Notes under the pieces: model-generated | Told to the model about the DNA's origin: nothing | Seen by the model: the letters and a program-made list of their open reading frames with translations, nothing else | The model's database searches: none | NCBI RefSeq assembly: GCF_014650495.1 | Contig: NZ_BMVB01000034.1 | Location: 1 to 48,191, forward strand | DNA length: 48,191 bases | Reading direction: 5' to 3' | From: Streptomyces cinnamoneus | GTDB taxonomy: Bacteria > Actinomycetota > Actinomycetes > Streptomycetales > Streptomycetaceae | Shown here: piece by piece, positions 7,733 to 16,812 of the stretch | Numbering within the stretch: the stretch's first letter is position 1 | Layout: each line of letters opens with the position of its first letter | Program-made: the position numbers and the translations under genes

Positions 7733-9948
7733 TTGGCGGACTCGTCCTTAGCAGCCTCGTCGCCGTCCTCGCCCTCGATCACGGGGATCAGGGAGAGCTT
7801 GCCGCGCTGGTCGATCTCGGCGATCTCGACCTGGACCTTGGCGCCCACGCCGAGCACGTCCTCGACGTTCTCCACGCGCTTGCCACCGGCCAGCTTGCGG
7901 ATCTGCGAGATGTGCAGCAGGCCGTCCTTGCCCGGGAGCAGGGAGACGAACGCACCGAAGGTGGTGGTCTTGACGACCGTACCCAGGTAGCGCTCGCCGA
8001 CCTCCGGCATGGTCGGGTTGGCGATGCCGTTGATCGTGGCGCGGGCGGCCTCGGCGGCCGGGCCGTCGGCGGCACCGATGTAGATGGTGCCGTCGTCCTC
8101 GATCGTGATCTCGGCGCCGGTGTCCTCCTGGATCTGGTTGATCATCTTGCCCTTGGGGCCGATGACCTCACCGATCTTGTCCACCGGGATCTTGACGGTG
8201 ATGATCCGCGGGGCGTTCGGGGACATCTCGTCCGGCGTGTCGATCGCTTCCATCATCACGTCGAGGATGTGGAGGCGGGCGTCGCGGGCCTGCTTGAGGG
8301 CCGCGGCCAGGACGGAGGCCGGGATGCCGTCCAGCTTGGTGTCGAGCTGGAGGGCGGTCACGAACTCCTTGGTGCCGGCGACCTTGAAGTCCATGTCGCC
8401 GAAGGCGTCCTCCGCACCGAGGATGTCGGTGAGGGCGACGTAGTGCGTCTTGCCGTCGATCTCCTGGGAGATCAGGCCCATGGCGATGCCGGCGACGGGG
8501 GCCTTCAGCGGCACACCGGCGTTCAGCAGCGACATGGTGGAGGCGCAGACCGAGCCCATGGACGTCGAGCCGTTGGAGCCGAGGGCCTCGGACACCTGGC
8601 GGATCGCGTAGGGGAACTCCTCGCGCGACGGCAGCACCGGCACGATGGCGCGCTCGGCCAGGGCGCCGTGGCCGATCTCGCGGCGCTTCGGCGAACCGAC
8701 GCGGCCGGTCTCGCCGACGGAGTAGGGCGGGAAGTTGTAGTTGTGCATGTAACGCTTGCGCGTCACCGGCGACAGCGTGTCGAGCTGCTGCTCCATGCGG
8801 AGCATGTTCAGCGTGGTGACACCCAGGATCTGGGTCTCGCCGCGCTCGAACAGCGCCGAGCCGTGCACGCGCGGGATGGCCTCGACCTCGGCGGCGAGCG
8901 TACGGATGTCCGTGACGCCACGGCCGTCGATGCGCTTGCGCTCCTTGATGACGCGCTCACGGACCAGGGACTTGGTCAGCGACCGGTACGCGGCGGAGAT
9001 CTCCTTCTCGCGGCCCTCGAACTGCGGGAGCAGCTTCTCGGCGGCGATCTCCTTGACGCGGTCGATCTCGGTCTCGCGCTCCTGCTTGCCGGCGATGGTG
9101 AGCGCCTGGGCGAGCTCGTCGCGGACGGCCGTGGTCAGCGCGGCCAGGACGTCGTCCTGGTAGTCCAGGAAGACCGGGAACTCGCCCTCGGGCTTGGCGG
9201 CCTTGGCGGCGAGCTCGGACTGGGCGCGGCACAGCACCTTGATGAAGGGCTTGGCGGCCTCGAGACCGGCGGCGACGACCTCCTCGGTGGGGGCGTCGGC
9301 GCCGTCCTTGACCAGCTGGATGGTCTTCTCGGTGGCCTCGGCCTCGACCATCATGATCGCGACGTCGCCGTCCTCCAGGACGCGGCCGGCGACGACCATG
9401 TCGAAGATGGCGTCCTCAAGCTCGGTGTGGGTCGGGAACGCCACCCACTGGCCCTTGATCAGAGCGACGCGGGTGGCGCCGATCGGACCGGAGAAGGGCA
9501 GGCCCGCCAGCTGCGTGGAGCAGGAGGCGGCGTTGATGGCGACCACGTCGTAGAGGTGGTCGGGGTTGAGCGCCATGACCGTCTCGACGATCTGGATCTC
9601 GTTGCGCAGGCCCTTCTTGAAGGAGGGGCGCAGCGGGCGGTCGATCAGGCGGCAGGTGAGGACCGCGTCCTCGGAGGGCCGGCCCTCACGACGGAAGAAG
9701 GAGCCGGGGATCTTGCCGGCTGCGTACATCCGCTCCTCGACGTCCACCGTCAGGGGGAAGAAGTCGAGCTGGTCCTTGGGCTTCTTGGAAGCGGTGGTGG
9801 CCGACAGCACCATGGTGTCGTCGTCCAGGTACGCCACGGCGGAACCGGCGGCCTGCTTGGCCAGGCGGCCCGTCTCGAAGCGGATGGTGCGGGTGCCGAA
9901 GGCGCCGTTGTCGATGACGGCCTCGGCGTAGTGGGTCTCGTTCTCCAC
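7729..9948 (-). CDS. pnp: Polyribonucleotide nucleotidyltransferase (PNPase)
   Basis: Phosphorolytic 3'-5' exoribonuclease. In Streptomyces it (also called GpsI) is also the RNA 3'-polymerising enzyme. The product has 739 residues: first RNase PH-like domain (residues ~1-140), a helical linker, second RNase PH domain (GSALFERGETQ; DILGAEDAFGDMDFKVAGT), KH domain (GPKGKMINQIQEDTGA) and S1 domain (GTVVKTTTFGAFVSLLPG). I chose the GTG at 9948 (VENETHYAEAV), with AGAGGAG about 9 bases upstream; an upstream in-frame GTG would add a non-conserved leader. It sits downstream of rpsO, the classic rpsO-pnp arrangement, separated by a structured 312-base spacer. Confidence 0.97.
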   Translation of the reverse strand: MENETHYAEAVIDNGAFGTRTIRFETGRLAKQAAGSAVAYLDDDTMVLSATTASKKPKDQLDFFPLTVDVEERMYAAGKIPGSFFRREGRPSEDAVLTCRLIDRPLRPSFKKGLRNEIQIVETVMALNPDHLYDVVAINAASCSTQLAGLPFSGPIGATRVALIKGQWVAFPTHTELEDAIFDMVVAGRVLEDGDVAIMMVEAEATEKTIQLVKDGADAPTEEVVAAGLEAAKPFIKVLCRAQSELAAKAAKPEGEFPVFLDYQDDVLAALTTAVRDELAQALTIAGKQERETEIDRVKEIAAEKLLPQFEGREKEISAAYRSLTKSLVRERVIKERKRIDGRGVTDIRTLAAEVEAIPRVHGSALFERGETQILGVTTLNMLRMEQQLDTLSPVTRKRYMHNYNFPPYSVGETGRVGSPKRREIGHGALAERAIVPVLPSREEFPYAIRQVSEALGSNGSTSMGSVCASTMSLLNAGVPLKAPVAGIAMGLISQEIDGKTHYVALTDILGAEDAFGDMDFKVAGTKEFVTALQLDTKLDGIPASVLAAALKQARDARLHILDVMMEAIDTPDEMSPNAPRIITVKIPVDKIGEVIGPKGKMINQIQEDTGAEITIEDDGTIYIGAADGPAAEAARATINGIANPTMPEVGERYLGTVVKTTTFGAFVSLLPGKDGLLHISQIRKLAGGKRVENVEDVLGVGAKVQVEIAEIDQRGKLSLIPVIEGEDGDEAAKDESAK

Positions 9949-10215
9949 CAGGGGTATCTCCTCTTGTGCGTCCCACGCCCGTGTGGCGGGGGACGGTGGG
10001 TGGAGGGCGCCGCGTGCGCCTGCGGGAGCCGGTCTTCGATCGAAGCACCCGGAATTCCCTGTTCCGGGGGCCACTACCGAGGACCGGCGGAGCGCCGGCG
10101 TCCCTCCTCGTCAGGTGTTTCTTTCGGTATGCCGTTGTGGGACCAGACTACAAAGCTTCTGCTTCCCGTCGCTTCCCGTGGGCGGCACGAAGGGGCGTGC
10201 GGCCCGGGCATACGC
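9949..10215 (-). promoter_or_regulatory. Structured rpsO-pnp intergenic leader
   Basis: This non-coding spacer contains several potential stems: CCCGGAA/TTCCGGG (10048-10054 / 10062-10068), a palindrome CTTCGATCGAAG (10034-10045), and an imperfect stem around 10081-10103. rpsO-pnp spacers in other bacteria, including Streptomyces, are processed by RNase III and mediate pnp autoregulation. That role here is inferred from position and structure. Confidence 0.5.
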
Positions 10216-10252
10216 GAAGGGAGCGGCCCCCGTGGTGGGAACCGCTCCCTTC
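10216..10252 (-). terminator. Terminator-like hairpin after rpsO
   Basis: A perfect 11-bp stem GAAGGGAGCGG / CCGCTCCCTTC (10216-10226 / 10242-10252) with a 15-base loop lies 9 bases past the rpsO stop. There is no U-tract. It probably gives partial termination, with read-through into pnp. Confidence 0.65.
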
Positions 10253-10260
10253 ATGGCGTC

Positions 10261-10548
10261 TTACTTGGCGCCCGCGGCACCGCGGCGGATGCCGAGGCGC
10301 TCGACCAGGGCGCGGAAGCGCGTGATGTCCTTCTTGGCCAGGTACTGCAGCAGGCGGCGGCGCTGACCGACCAGGAGCAGCAGACCACGGCGGGAGTGGT
10401 GGTCGTGCTTGTGCTGCTTGAGGTGCTCGGTCAGGTCCGAGATGCGGCGGGTGAGCATGGCCACCTGGACCTCGGGGGAACCGGTGTCGCCCTCCTTGGT
10501 GGCGAACTCGGCCATGATCTGCTTCTTCGTAGCGGCGTCGAGCGACAC
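10261..10548 (-). CDS. rpsO: 30S ribosomal protein S15
   Basis: Primary 16S rRNA-binding protein of the small subunit platform. The 95-residue product has family-typical length, with conserved segments DTGSPEVQVAMLTRRI, HLKQHKHDHHSRRGL and RRRLLQYL. The start is GTG (VSLDAATKKQ), with AGGAG 6 bases upstream. It is the first gene of the rpsO-pnp-M16 protease-dapB run. Confidence 0.97.
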   Translation of the reverse strand: MSLDAATKKQIMAEFATKEGDTGSPEVQVAMLTRRISDLTEHLKQHKHDHHSRRGLLLLVGQRRRLLQYLAKKDITRFRALVERLGIRRGAAGAK

Positions 10549-10742
10549 GCGGTACTCCTCTTGGATCTCGTTTTGGCCGCCGAGTGCCCCTGGTCTCTGT
10601 CTCAGGGGAGCTTCCGTGACTCGGGAGGCGGGGTCCGCTGGGCGCTGCCCCCAGAGGCCCCGACGGGGTCCGGAGGCGCGTACACAAACGGCCACCGCAC
10701 ACAGTACCAGCCCCGGCACCGGGCCCGGCCCCGGGTGGCCGG

Positions 10743-12176
10743 TCAGCTGCTGGTCAGGCCCCGGGCGGTGGTGTAGAGGTCGAGCACCGCGAGACACAGC
10801 GGTACGAGGGCGAGGAGGACAGCACTCTCCGTGACGTCCGCGGCTCTCGCCCAGAAGGGTGACAGTCCCTTGCGGGGGACGATCAGCGCCACACAGGTGA
10901 ACAGGGCGGCGACGGCGACGACGGCCGCGGTCAGCGAGACGGTGCGCACGCCGGAGGCGGCGGGTGCGTGCAGGGCCAGGCCCAGGACGAGCAGGGCGAG
11001 GGCGGCCAGGCCCGCGCCGAGGACGGCCGCGACCTGCGGGGTGTAGCGGAAGAGGCGGGCGCGCAGCGGCATGGCGAGCCCGGCGGCCAGGGCGAGGGCC
11101 TGGGCCCAGAGGTCGGCGGAGAAGGCGAGGACGGCGGCCGAACCGGTGACGACGGCCGCGCAGCCGCCCACGAGGCCCAGCAGCAGCTCGTGACCGCGGC
11201 GTGCCTGGGCGGCGATGCGCTCGGTGTCGACGGGCTCGGCGGTGACGGCACCGCGGGGCGCGTCGAGGTCGTCGTCGGCGGGGGCGGCGTGCGGGGCGGC
11301 GTAGCCGACGGGCAGGCGGGCGACGCGGGCGGAGAGGCCGGGCAGGAAGGCGAGGGCGCCGATGGCGACGACCGCGCAGACCGCGGCGGCGTCGGCCGGG
11401 TCGGCTCCGGTGAGGACGGCGCCGAAGGTGGCCAGGACGCCGGTGGCGGAGGCCACGACCGTCGCGACGAAGGGGGCGTCGCCGCCCGGCATGAGGGCGG
11501 TGAGCACGACGGAGGCGATCAGGACGGTGGCGCAGCCGAGCAGGAGCTGCAGCCGTCCCGCGCCCTCGCCCGCGGCGGGTCCGAGCACGCCGGAGCCGGC
11601 GATCAGCAGGTGCGGCACCGCGGCCAGGCCCAGGGCGACGGCCGAGGCCCGGTCGTCGTAGACGCGGGCCCGTACGCCGGCGAAGGCCGTCAGGACGAGG
11701 GCGACGACGCCGGCGACGACGCCGGGCACGCCGTGCATGTCGTGGCGGGCGGGGTCGGCGAACCAGAGCAGGAAGCCGGTCAGGACGAGGAGCAGGGCGC
11801 CGGCGAAGAGGCCGGTGGCGCGCAGCAGCCGGGCGTCCCACAGGGCGCGGTCGCCGCTGACGGCCGAGGCGACGGCGTCGGAGACGTCGTCGTGGACGGC
11901 GGGCGGCAGGGACTCGGCGAAGGGGCGCAGGGAGAGGATCTCTCCGTCGAGGACCCGCTGGGCGGCCAGGGTGCGGGCGCCGTCCAGGACGGTGCCGTCG
12001 CGGCGCACGAGGTGGTAGCCGGTGGGGGTGCCCGGTGCCTGGGTGCCGCCGGTGAGCCGGAGGATCTCCGGGTTGACGTCGGCGACGGGCAGGTCCTCGG
12101 GGAGGGCGACGTCGATGCGGCTGTCCGGCGCGACGACGGTCACCCTGCGAAAGCCGGTCGTGGCGGACGTACTCAC
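10743..12176 (-). CDS. eccD: Type VII secretion integral membrane protein EccD
   Basis: Pore-forming core component of the ESX/T7SS inner-membrane complex. The 477-residue product starts with a soluble ubiquitin/YukD-like domain (~residues 1-95; VTVVAPDSRIDVALPEDLPV). It is followed by about 11 Ala/Leu/Val-rich membrane helices. I chose the GTG at 12176 because AGGGGG lies about 8 bases upstream; an upstream GTG would add 30 Glu/Pro-rich residues. It is divergent from eccC across a 223-base region with direct repeats. An imperfect GC hairpin near 10717-10740, next to the stop, may terminate it. Confidence 0.9.
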   Translation of the reverse strand: MSTSATTGFRRVTVVAPDSRIDVALPEDLPVADVNPEILRLTGGTQAPGTPTGYHLVRRDGTVLDGARTLAAQRVLDGEILSLRPFAESLPPAVHDDVSDAVASAVSGDRALWDARLLRATGLFAGALLLVLTGFLLWFADPARHDMHGVPGVVAGVVALVLTAFAGVRARVYDDRASAVALGLAAVPHLLIAGSGVLGPAAGEGAGRLQLLLGCATVLIASVVLTALMPGGDAPFVATVVASATGVLATFGAVLTGADPADAAAVCAVVAIGALAFLPGLSARVARLPVGYAAPHAAPADDDLDAPRGAVTAEPVDTERIAAQARRGHELLLGLVGGCAAVVTGSAAVLAFSADLWAQALALAAGLAMPLRARLFRYTPQVAAVLGAGLAALALLVLGLALHAPAASGVRTVSLTAAVVAVAALFTCVALIVPRKGLSPFWARAADVTESAVLLALVPLCLAVLDLYTTARGLTSS

Positions 12177-12206
12177 CCGGATTGCCCCCTGATCTGGTTG
12201 TTCTGC

Positions 12207-12247
12207 TGGTTCCGCGTGGCTCTGCGGTGTGCTGCGTGGTTCCGCGT
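12207..12247. promoter_or_regulatory. Pair of 11-base direct repeats between divergent eccD and eccC
   Basis: TGGTTCCGCGT occurs at 12207-12217 and again at 12237-12247. The 30-base period places both copies on the same face of the helix. The position 30-70 bases upstream of the eccD start suits an operator shared by the divergent promoters. The regulator is unknown. Confidence 0.4.
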
Positions 12248-12312
12248 CCGCCGGGCCCGAGTGCACGGCGCGCGGCTGGCCACCCTACCCGGGGCGAACG
12301 TCCGTACGCCGA

Positions 12313-12318
12313 TAGGAT
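12313..12318 (+). promoter_or_regulatory. Putative -10 box of the eccC promoter
   Basis: TAGGAT is a good match to the Streptomyces housekeeping -10 element and lies 82 bases upstream of the chosen eccC start. No convincing -35 hexamer is visible 16-18 bases upstream. Confidence 0.35.
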
Positions 12319-12399
12319 CACCGTCTCGCGAGGGGAGGCCGGGGCCGCAGGGGTGCCGGAAGGGAAGTGGCCCTTCGCTCTGAGGGGTTGAGCCGTTCC

Positions 12400-15300
12400 G
12401 TGAGCCAGGTCGTCGTCAAGCGCCAGCCGCGGGTGCTCCCGCCCGAGGTGCCGAGCGCGGAACTGCGGCTGGAGGCGCCCCCCGAACTGCCGCGCGGCCG
12501 TCAGGAGGGCATCCTGATGCAGCTGTTGCCGACGGTGGGCATGGCCTCGTCGATGGTCTACTTCTTCATGCCGGGCGCGCTGCCGATGATGAAGATCATG
12601 GGCGTGCTGATGATGGTGTCGACGCTCGGCATGACGATCGCGATGGTCGTCCGGCACCGTCAGGGCTCGCAGGGCCAGGTCGCCGACGCCCGCCGGGACT
12701 ACCTGCGGTACCTCGCGCAGACCCGGCGGACCGTGCGGCGCACGGCGCGGGCGCAGCGCGACGCGCAGTTCTATCTGCACCCCTCGCCCGACCAGTTGTG
12801 GTCGGTGGTGGCCGGGGGCAGCCGGATCTGGGAGCGGCGGGCCGGCGACGACGACTTCGGGCAGGCCCGCATAGGGCTCGGCGCCCAGCAGCTGGCGACG
12901 CCGCTGGTGGCGCCGGAGACGGCGCCCATAGACGACTTGGAGCCGCTGACGGCGGGCGCGATGCAGCGCTTCCTGGCCGTGCACGGTTCGCTGGACGGGC
13001 TGCCGATGGCGGTGTCGCTGCGGGCCTTCTACCACGTCACGCTCTCGGGTGATCCGGAGACGGTGCACGGCAGCGCCCGGGCGCTCGTGGCGCAGCTGGT
13101 CACGCTGCACTCGCCGGACGACCTCGTGCTCGCGGTCGTCGCGGGGCGCGGCGCCGCGGCCCGCTGGGAGTGGACGAAGTGGCTGCCGCACGTGCAGCTG
13201 GCCGGCACGGTGGACGGGGCCGGCACGCGGCGGCTGATCAGCGACGACCTGGGCGAGCTGGAGGAGTTGCTGGCGCCGCGCCTGGACGGCCGTCCGCGGT
13301 TCAGCCGCGAGGGGCGGCCGCTGCACGAGCAGCCGCACGTGGTGGTGGTGCTGGAGGGCGCGGCGGTGCCGCAGGACTCGGTCCTCGCCGCGCCGGAGGG
13401 CCTGCAGGGCGTCACCGTCGTGGAGGTCGTGCCGGGCGAGCTGGACGAGCTGCGCGGCGGGCTGGCGGTGACGGTGCGGCCGGGGAAACTGCGGCTGCGG
13501 TCGCAGGTGGCGGCGTACGACGGCGTGCCGGACACGCTGTCCGCGGAGGCCGCCGAGGCGCTGGCCCGTCAGCTCGCCCCGCTGCGGACGGGCGGTGGCG
13601 AGGAGGACGAGCCGCTGCTGGCCAACTGGGACTTCACCGAGCTGCTGGGCCTCGGCGACGCGGCCGCGGTGGACGTGGCCCGTACGTGGCGGCCGCGGAC
13701 CACCGCCGAGCGGCTGCGGGTGCCGATCGGTGTGGGCGAGGACGGCTCGCCCGTGATGCTCGACCTCAAGGAGGCCGCGCAGGACGGCATGGGCCCGCAC
13801 GGCCTGTGCGTGGGGGCGACGGGCTCGGGCAAGTCGGAGCTGCTGCGGACGCTGGTGCTGGGGCTCGCCGTCACGCACTCCTCGGAGACGCTGAACTTCG
13901 TCCTCGCCGACTTCAAGGGCGGCGCGACGTTCGCCGGTATGTCGGGGCTGCCGCACGTGGCGGCCGTCATCACCAACCTCGCGGACGACCTGACGCTGGT
14001 CGACCGCATGCGCGACTCGATCACGGGTGAGCTGCAGCGCCGTCAGGAGCTGCTGCGGTCGGCGGGCAATTACGCGAACGTGCACGATTACGAGAAGGCG
14101 CGGGCGGCGGGTGCCGCTCTGGAGCCGCTGGCTTCACTCGTCCTGGTGATCGACGAGTTCAGCGAACTGTTGACGGCCAAGCCGGACTTCATCGACATGT
14201 TCATCCAGATCGGCCGCATCGGCCGTTCGCTGGGCGTGCATCTGCTGCTGGCCTCGCAGCGCCTGGAGGAGGGCCGGCTGCGCGGCCTGGAGACGTACCT
14301 GTCGTACCGCATCGGTCTGCGCACGTTCTCGGCGGCCGAGTCGCGCACGGCGCTGGGCGTGCCGGACGCCTACCACCTGCCGACGGTGCCGGGTTCGGGC
14401 TACCTGAAGTTCGGCACGGACGAGATGACGCGGTTCAAGGCCGCGTACGTCTCCGGCGTGCACCGCAGCGGCGGGGGCGCGGCCGCCGACGGTGGACTGC
14501 TGCCGGCCGAGCGGCGGCCGGTGCTGTTCACCGCGGCGCCCGTGCCCGTCCCGCACGCGCCGTCCGCTCCGGTGGCGGCGCCGTCCCCGGACCGCACGGA
14601 GGACGACACGTTCGCCGACACCGTCCTGGACGTGGTCGTGCGCAGGCTGGAGGGCCGGGGCCCGGCCGCCCACCAGGTGTGGCTGCCGCCGCTGGACAAG
14701 GCGCCGTCCCTGGACCAGTTGCTGCCGCCGCTGTCGGAGGTGCCCGGCCGCGGCCTGACGGCCGCCGAGTACCCCCGCGCGGGCCAGCTGGTGGTGCCGC
14801 TGGGTCTGATCGACAAGCCCTTCGAGCAGCGCCGGGACGTGCTCTACCGGGACTTCTCGGGCGCCGCGGGCCACATGCTCGTGGTCGGCGGCCCGCAGTC
14901 GGGCAAGTCCACGCTGCTGCGGACGCTCATCGCGTCGTTCGCGCTCACCCACACGCCCGCGGAGGTGCAGTTCTACGGGCTGGACTTCGGTGGCGGCAGC
15001 CTGAGCACCGTGGCCGGGCTGCCGCACGTCGGCGGCATCGCCTCCCGCCTCGACCCCGAGCGGGTGCGCCGTACGGTCGCCGAGGTGGCCGGGATCCTGG
15101 GCCACCGCGAGGAGTTCTTCCGCGCGAACGGCATCGACTCGATCGCCACCTACCGGCGGCAGCGGGCGGCGGGCCGGCTGGCCGACCAGGACTGGGGCGA
15201 CGTCTTCCTGATCGTCGACGGGTGGGGCAGCTTCCGGCAGGAGTACGAGCTGCTGGAGGGCGTCGTCACCGACATCGCGGCCCGGGGCCTGGGGTACGGC

Positions 15301-16353
15301 GTCCACGTGGTGGTGACGGCCGCGCGCAACATGGAGGTCCGGGCGGCGCTGAAGGACCTGCTCCTGAGCCGTCTCGAACTGCGGCTGGGCGACACGATGG
15401 ACTCCGAGTTCGACCGCAAGGTCGCCGCGAACGTCCCCGCGGGCGTGCCCGGGCGCGGCCAGCTGCCGGAGAAGCTGCACTTCATGGGCGGCCAGCCGCG
15501 GATCGACGGCGGCCACGACCCGGAGGCGATGACGGACGCGACCGCGGCCCTGGTCGCCGCAGTGGGGGCCGCCTGGAGCGGACCGGCGGCGCCGCAGGTG
15601 CGGCTGCTGCCGCGCAGGCTGCGCGCCGAGGACCTGCCGAAGGGCGGCGAGCACCCGGAGCTGGGCGTGGCCATCGGCATCGACGAGACCACCCTCCAGC
15701 CGGTCTTCGTCGACTTCGAGACGGACCCGTTCTTCCTGGTGTTCGGCGAGAGCGAATCCGGCAAGACGGCGCTGCTGCGCCTGATCGCCCAGCGGATCAC
15801 CGAGCGCTACGGGCCGGACGAGGCCAAGATCGTGGTCGGTGACTACCGGCGCACCCTGCTGGACGTCATCCCCGATACGCACCTGCTGGAGTACGCGCCG
15901 CTGGCCTCCTCACTGACGGTGCACGCCGAGGCCCTGAACGGCCTGATGGAGCGTCGTGCCCCGCAGCCGGGCATCACGCCGCAGCAGCTGCGCGACCGCA
16001 GCTGGTGGTCGGGCCCGCAGCTCTTCGTCATCGTCGACGACTACGAGCTGGTCGCCGCGAGCGGCGGCAATCCGCTGGCGGTGCTCACGGACAATCTGCC
16101 CTTCGCCCGCGACGTCGGCATCCGCTTCGTCATCGCGCGGAGTTCGGCGGGTGCCTCGCGCTCGATGTTCGAGCCCTTCATGCAGCGCGTGAAGGAACTC
16201 GGTGCGCAGGGCGTCGTGCTGTCGGGCGACCCGGGCGAGGGCGACGTCCTGGGCGGCGTCCGGCCCCGCCCGATGCCACCGGGCCGCGGCTACTTCGTCT
16301 CGCGCAAGCGCGGGACGCCGCTGGTGCAGCTGGGGTGGCTGCCGGCGGAGTAG
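12400..16353 (+). CDS. eccC: Type VII secretion ATPase EccC (fused EccCa/EccCb)
   Basis: Motor ATPase of the ESX system, binding WXG100 substrates at its C-terminal domains. The product has about 1317 residues: two N-terminal membrane helices (~residues 40-85), then three FtsK/SpoIIIE ATPase cassettes. Walker A motifs are GATGSGKS (Lys 478), GGPQSGKS (Lys 836) and GESESGKT (Lys 1122); Walker B strands are LVLVIDEFSELL, VFLIVDGWG and LFVIVDDYE. EccCa and EccCb are separate genes in some mycobacterial loci but one gene here. The start is uncertain: GTG 12400 (VSQVVVKRQPR) fits the family, though its GAGGGG is rather far; a GTG at 12367 is the alternative. Confidence 0.95.
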   Translation: MSQVVVKRQPRVLPPEVPSAELRLEAPPELPRGRQEGILMQLLPTVGMASSMVYFFMPGALPMMKIMGVLMMVSTLGMTIAMVVRHRQGSQGQVADARRDYLRYLAQTRRTVRRTARAQRDAQFYLHPSPDQLWSVVAGGSRIWERRAGDDDFGQARIGLGAQQLATPLVAPETAPIDDLEPLTAGAMQRFLAVHGSLDGLPMAVSLRAFYHVTLSGDPETVHGSARALVAQLVTLHSPDDLVLAVVAGRGAAARWEWTKWLPHVQLAGTVDGAGTRRLISDDLGELEELLAPRLDGRPRFSREGRPLHEQPHVVVVLEGAAVPQDSVLAAPEGLQGVTVVEVVPGELDELRGGLAVTVRPGKLRLRSQVAAYDGVPDTLSAEAAEALARQLAPLRTGGGEEDEPLLANWDFTELLGLGDAAAVDVARTWRPRTTAERLRVPIGVGEDGSPVMLDLKEAAQDGMGPHGLCVGATGSGKSELLRTLVLGLAVTHSSETLNFVLADFKGGATFAGMSGLPHVAAVITNLADDLTLVDRMRDSITGELQRRQELLRSAGNYANVHDYEKARAAGAALEPLASLVLVIDEFSELLTAKPDFIDMFIQIGRIGRSLGVHLLLASQRLEEGRLRGLETYLSYRIGLRTFSAAESRTALGVPDAYHLPTVPGSGYLKFGTDEMTRFKAAYVSGVHRSGGGAAADGGLLPAERRPVLFTAAPVPVPHAPSAPVAAPSPDRTEDDTFADTVLDVVVRRLEGRGPAAHQVWLPPLDKAPSLDQLLPPLSEVPGRGLTAAEYPRAGQLVVPLGLIDKPFEQRRDVLYRDFSGAAGHMLVVGGPQSGKSTLLRTLIASFALTHTPAEVQFYGLDFGGGSLSTVAGLPHVGGIASRLDPERVRRTVAEVAGILGHREEFFRANGIDSIATYRRQRAAGRLADQDWGDVFLIVDGWGSFRQEYELLEGVVTDIAARGLGYGVHVVVTAARNMEVRAALKDLLLSRLELRLGDTMDSEFDRKVAANVPAGVPGRGQLPEKLHFMGGQPRIDGGHDPEAMTDATAALVAAVGAAWSGPAAPQVRLLPRRLRAEDLPKGGEHPELGVAIGIDETTLQPVFVDFETDPFFLVFGESESGKTALLRLIAQRITERYGPDEAKIVVGDYRRTLLDVIPDTHLLEYAPLASSLTVHAEALNGLMERRAPQPGITPQQLRDRSWWSGPQLFVIVDDYELVAASGGNPLAVLTDNLPFARDVGIRFVIARSSAGASRSMFEPFMQRVKELGAQGVVLSGDPGEGDVLGGVRPRPMPPGRGYFVSRKRGTPLVQLGWLPAE

Positions 16354-16369
16354 GACGCCGATGTGCGGA

Positions 16370-16422
16370 CATGTGCAGGGGGCGGGCGACCGGAAGAACC
16401 GGTCGCCCGCCCCCTGCACATG
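16370..16422. terminator. 24-bp perfect hairpin between convergent eccC and WXG100 gene
   Basis: The arms at 16370-16393 and 16399-16422 are perfect reverse complements with a five-base loop (AAGAA). It begins 17 bases after the eccC stop and ends 13 bases before the stop of the opposing WXG100 gene. It therefore serves both strands as a bidirectional terminator. No U-tract is present, as is common in Streptomyces. Confidence 0.85.
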
Positions 16423-16434
16423 CGGTCGGTGGCC

Positions 16435-16734
16435 TCAGTGGCCGAAGAGCCCCGCCGACTTGCGGTCGGTCGCCTGGTAGTGGTCGCCGCCCGTGACGAT
16501 GTCCTGGGCGACCTTCTCCAGGATCTGCTTGATGTGGTCGGCCCGCTTCTGGAGCTGGTCCTGCGCCTGCGTCATCGCGGTGTGCGCCTCGCCGTGCCAG
16601 CCCTCCGCGACCTTGCCGACGGCGGACTTCATCGCCTCGATCTCGCGCTGGATCACCGCCGCCGCACCCTTGATGTCACTCGCGGTCGCCTGCAGCGAGC
16701 TGTAGTGGACGACGAGTTCGCCGTGTCCTGCCAT
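16435..16734 (-). CDS. WXG100 family T7SS substrate (second gene of the esx pair)
   Basis: ESAT-6/CFP-10-type small helical-hairpin protein, 99 residues. The turn motif WHG (WxG) lies near residue 50, between two helices (residues ~10-45 and ~55-90). The start ATG (MAGHGELVVHYS) follows GGGGAGTGGGGAAC. It lies 78 bases downstream of the other WXG100 gene, with an intercistronic hairpin. The two products are expected to form the heterodimer secreted by this ESX system, as in S. coelicolor EsxA/EsxB. I cannot be sure which of the two is named EsxA. Confidence 0.92.
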   Translation of the reverse strand: MAGHGELVVHYSSLQATASDIKGAAAVIQREIEAMKSAVGKVAEGWHGEAHTAMTQAQDQLQKRADHIKQILEKVAQDIVTGGDHYQATDRKSAGLFGH

Positions 16735-16768
16735 GTTCCCCACTCCCCGTGGTGCTGACGTCAATGGT

Positions 16769-16789
16769 CGCCGGGCGGCATGCCCGGCG
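16769..16789 (-). terminator. Intercistronic hairpin between the two WXG100 genes
   Basis: CGCCGGGC (16769-16776) pairs with GCCCGGCG (16782-16789) across a five-base loop. It may be a weak attenuator or an mRNA-stability element that sets the ratio of the two substrates. Confidence 0.45.
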
Positions 16790-16812
16790 GTCCGGGCGCT
16801 CGGCCCGTCGGC

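Noticed and set aside
7714..10776. Plus-strand open frame of about 1000 codons opposite pnp and rpsO
   Set aside because: It spans several real genes and an intergenic region, and the translation is compositionally biased shadow sequence.
10549..14085. Minus-strand frame upstream of rpsO running through eccD and eccC
   Set aside because: Only the last 95 codons are real (rpsO). The rest is a shadow of eccD and eccC, rich in Arg/His/Pro.
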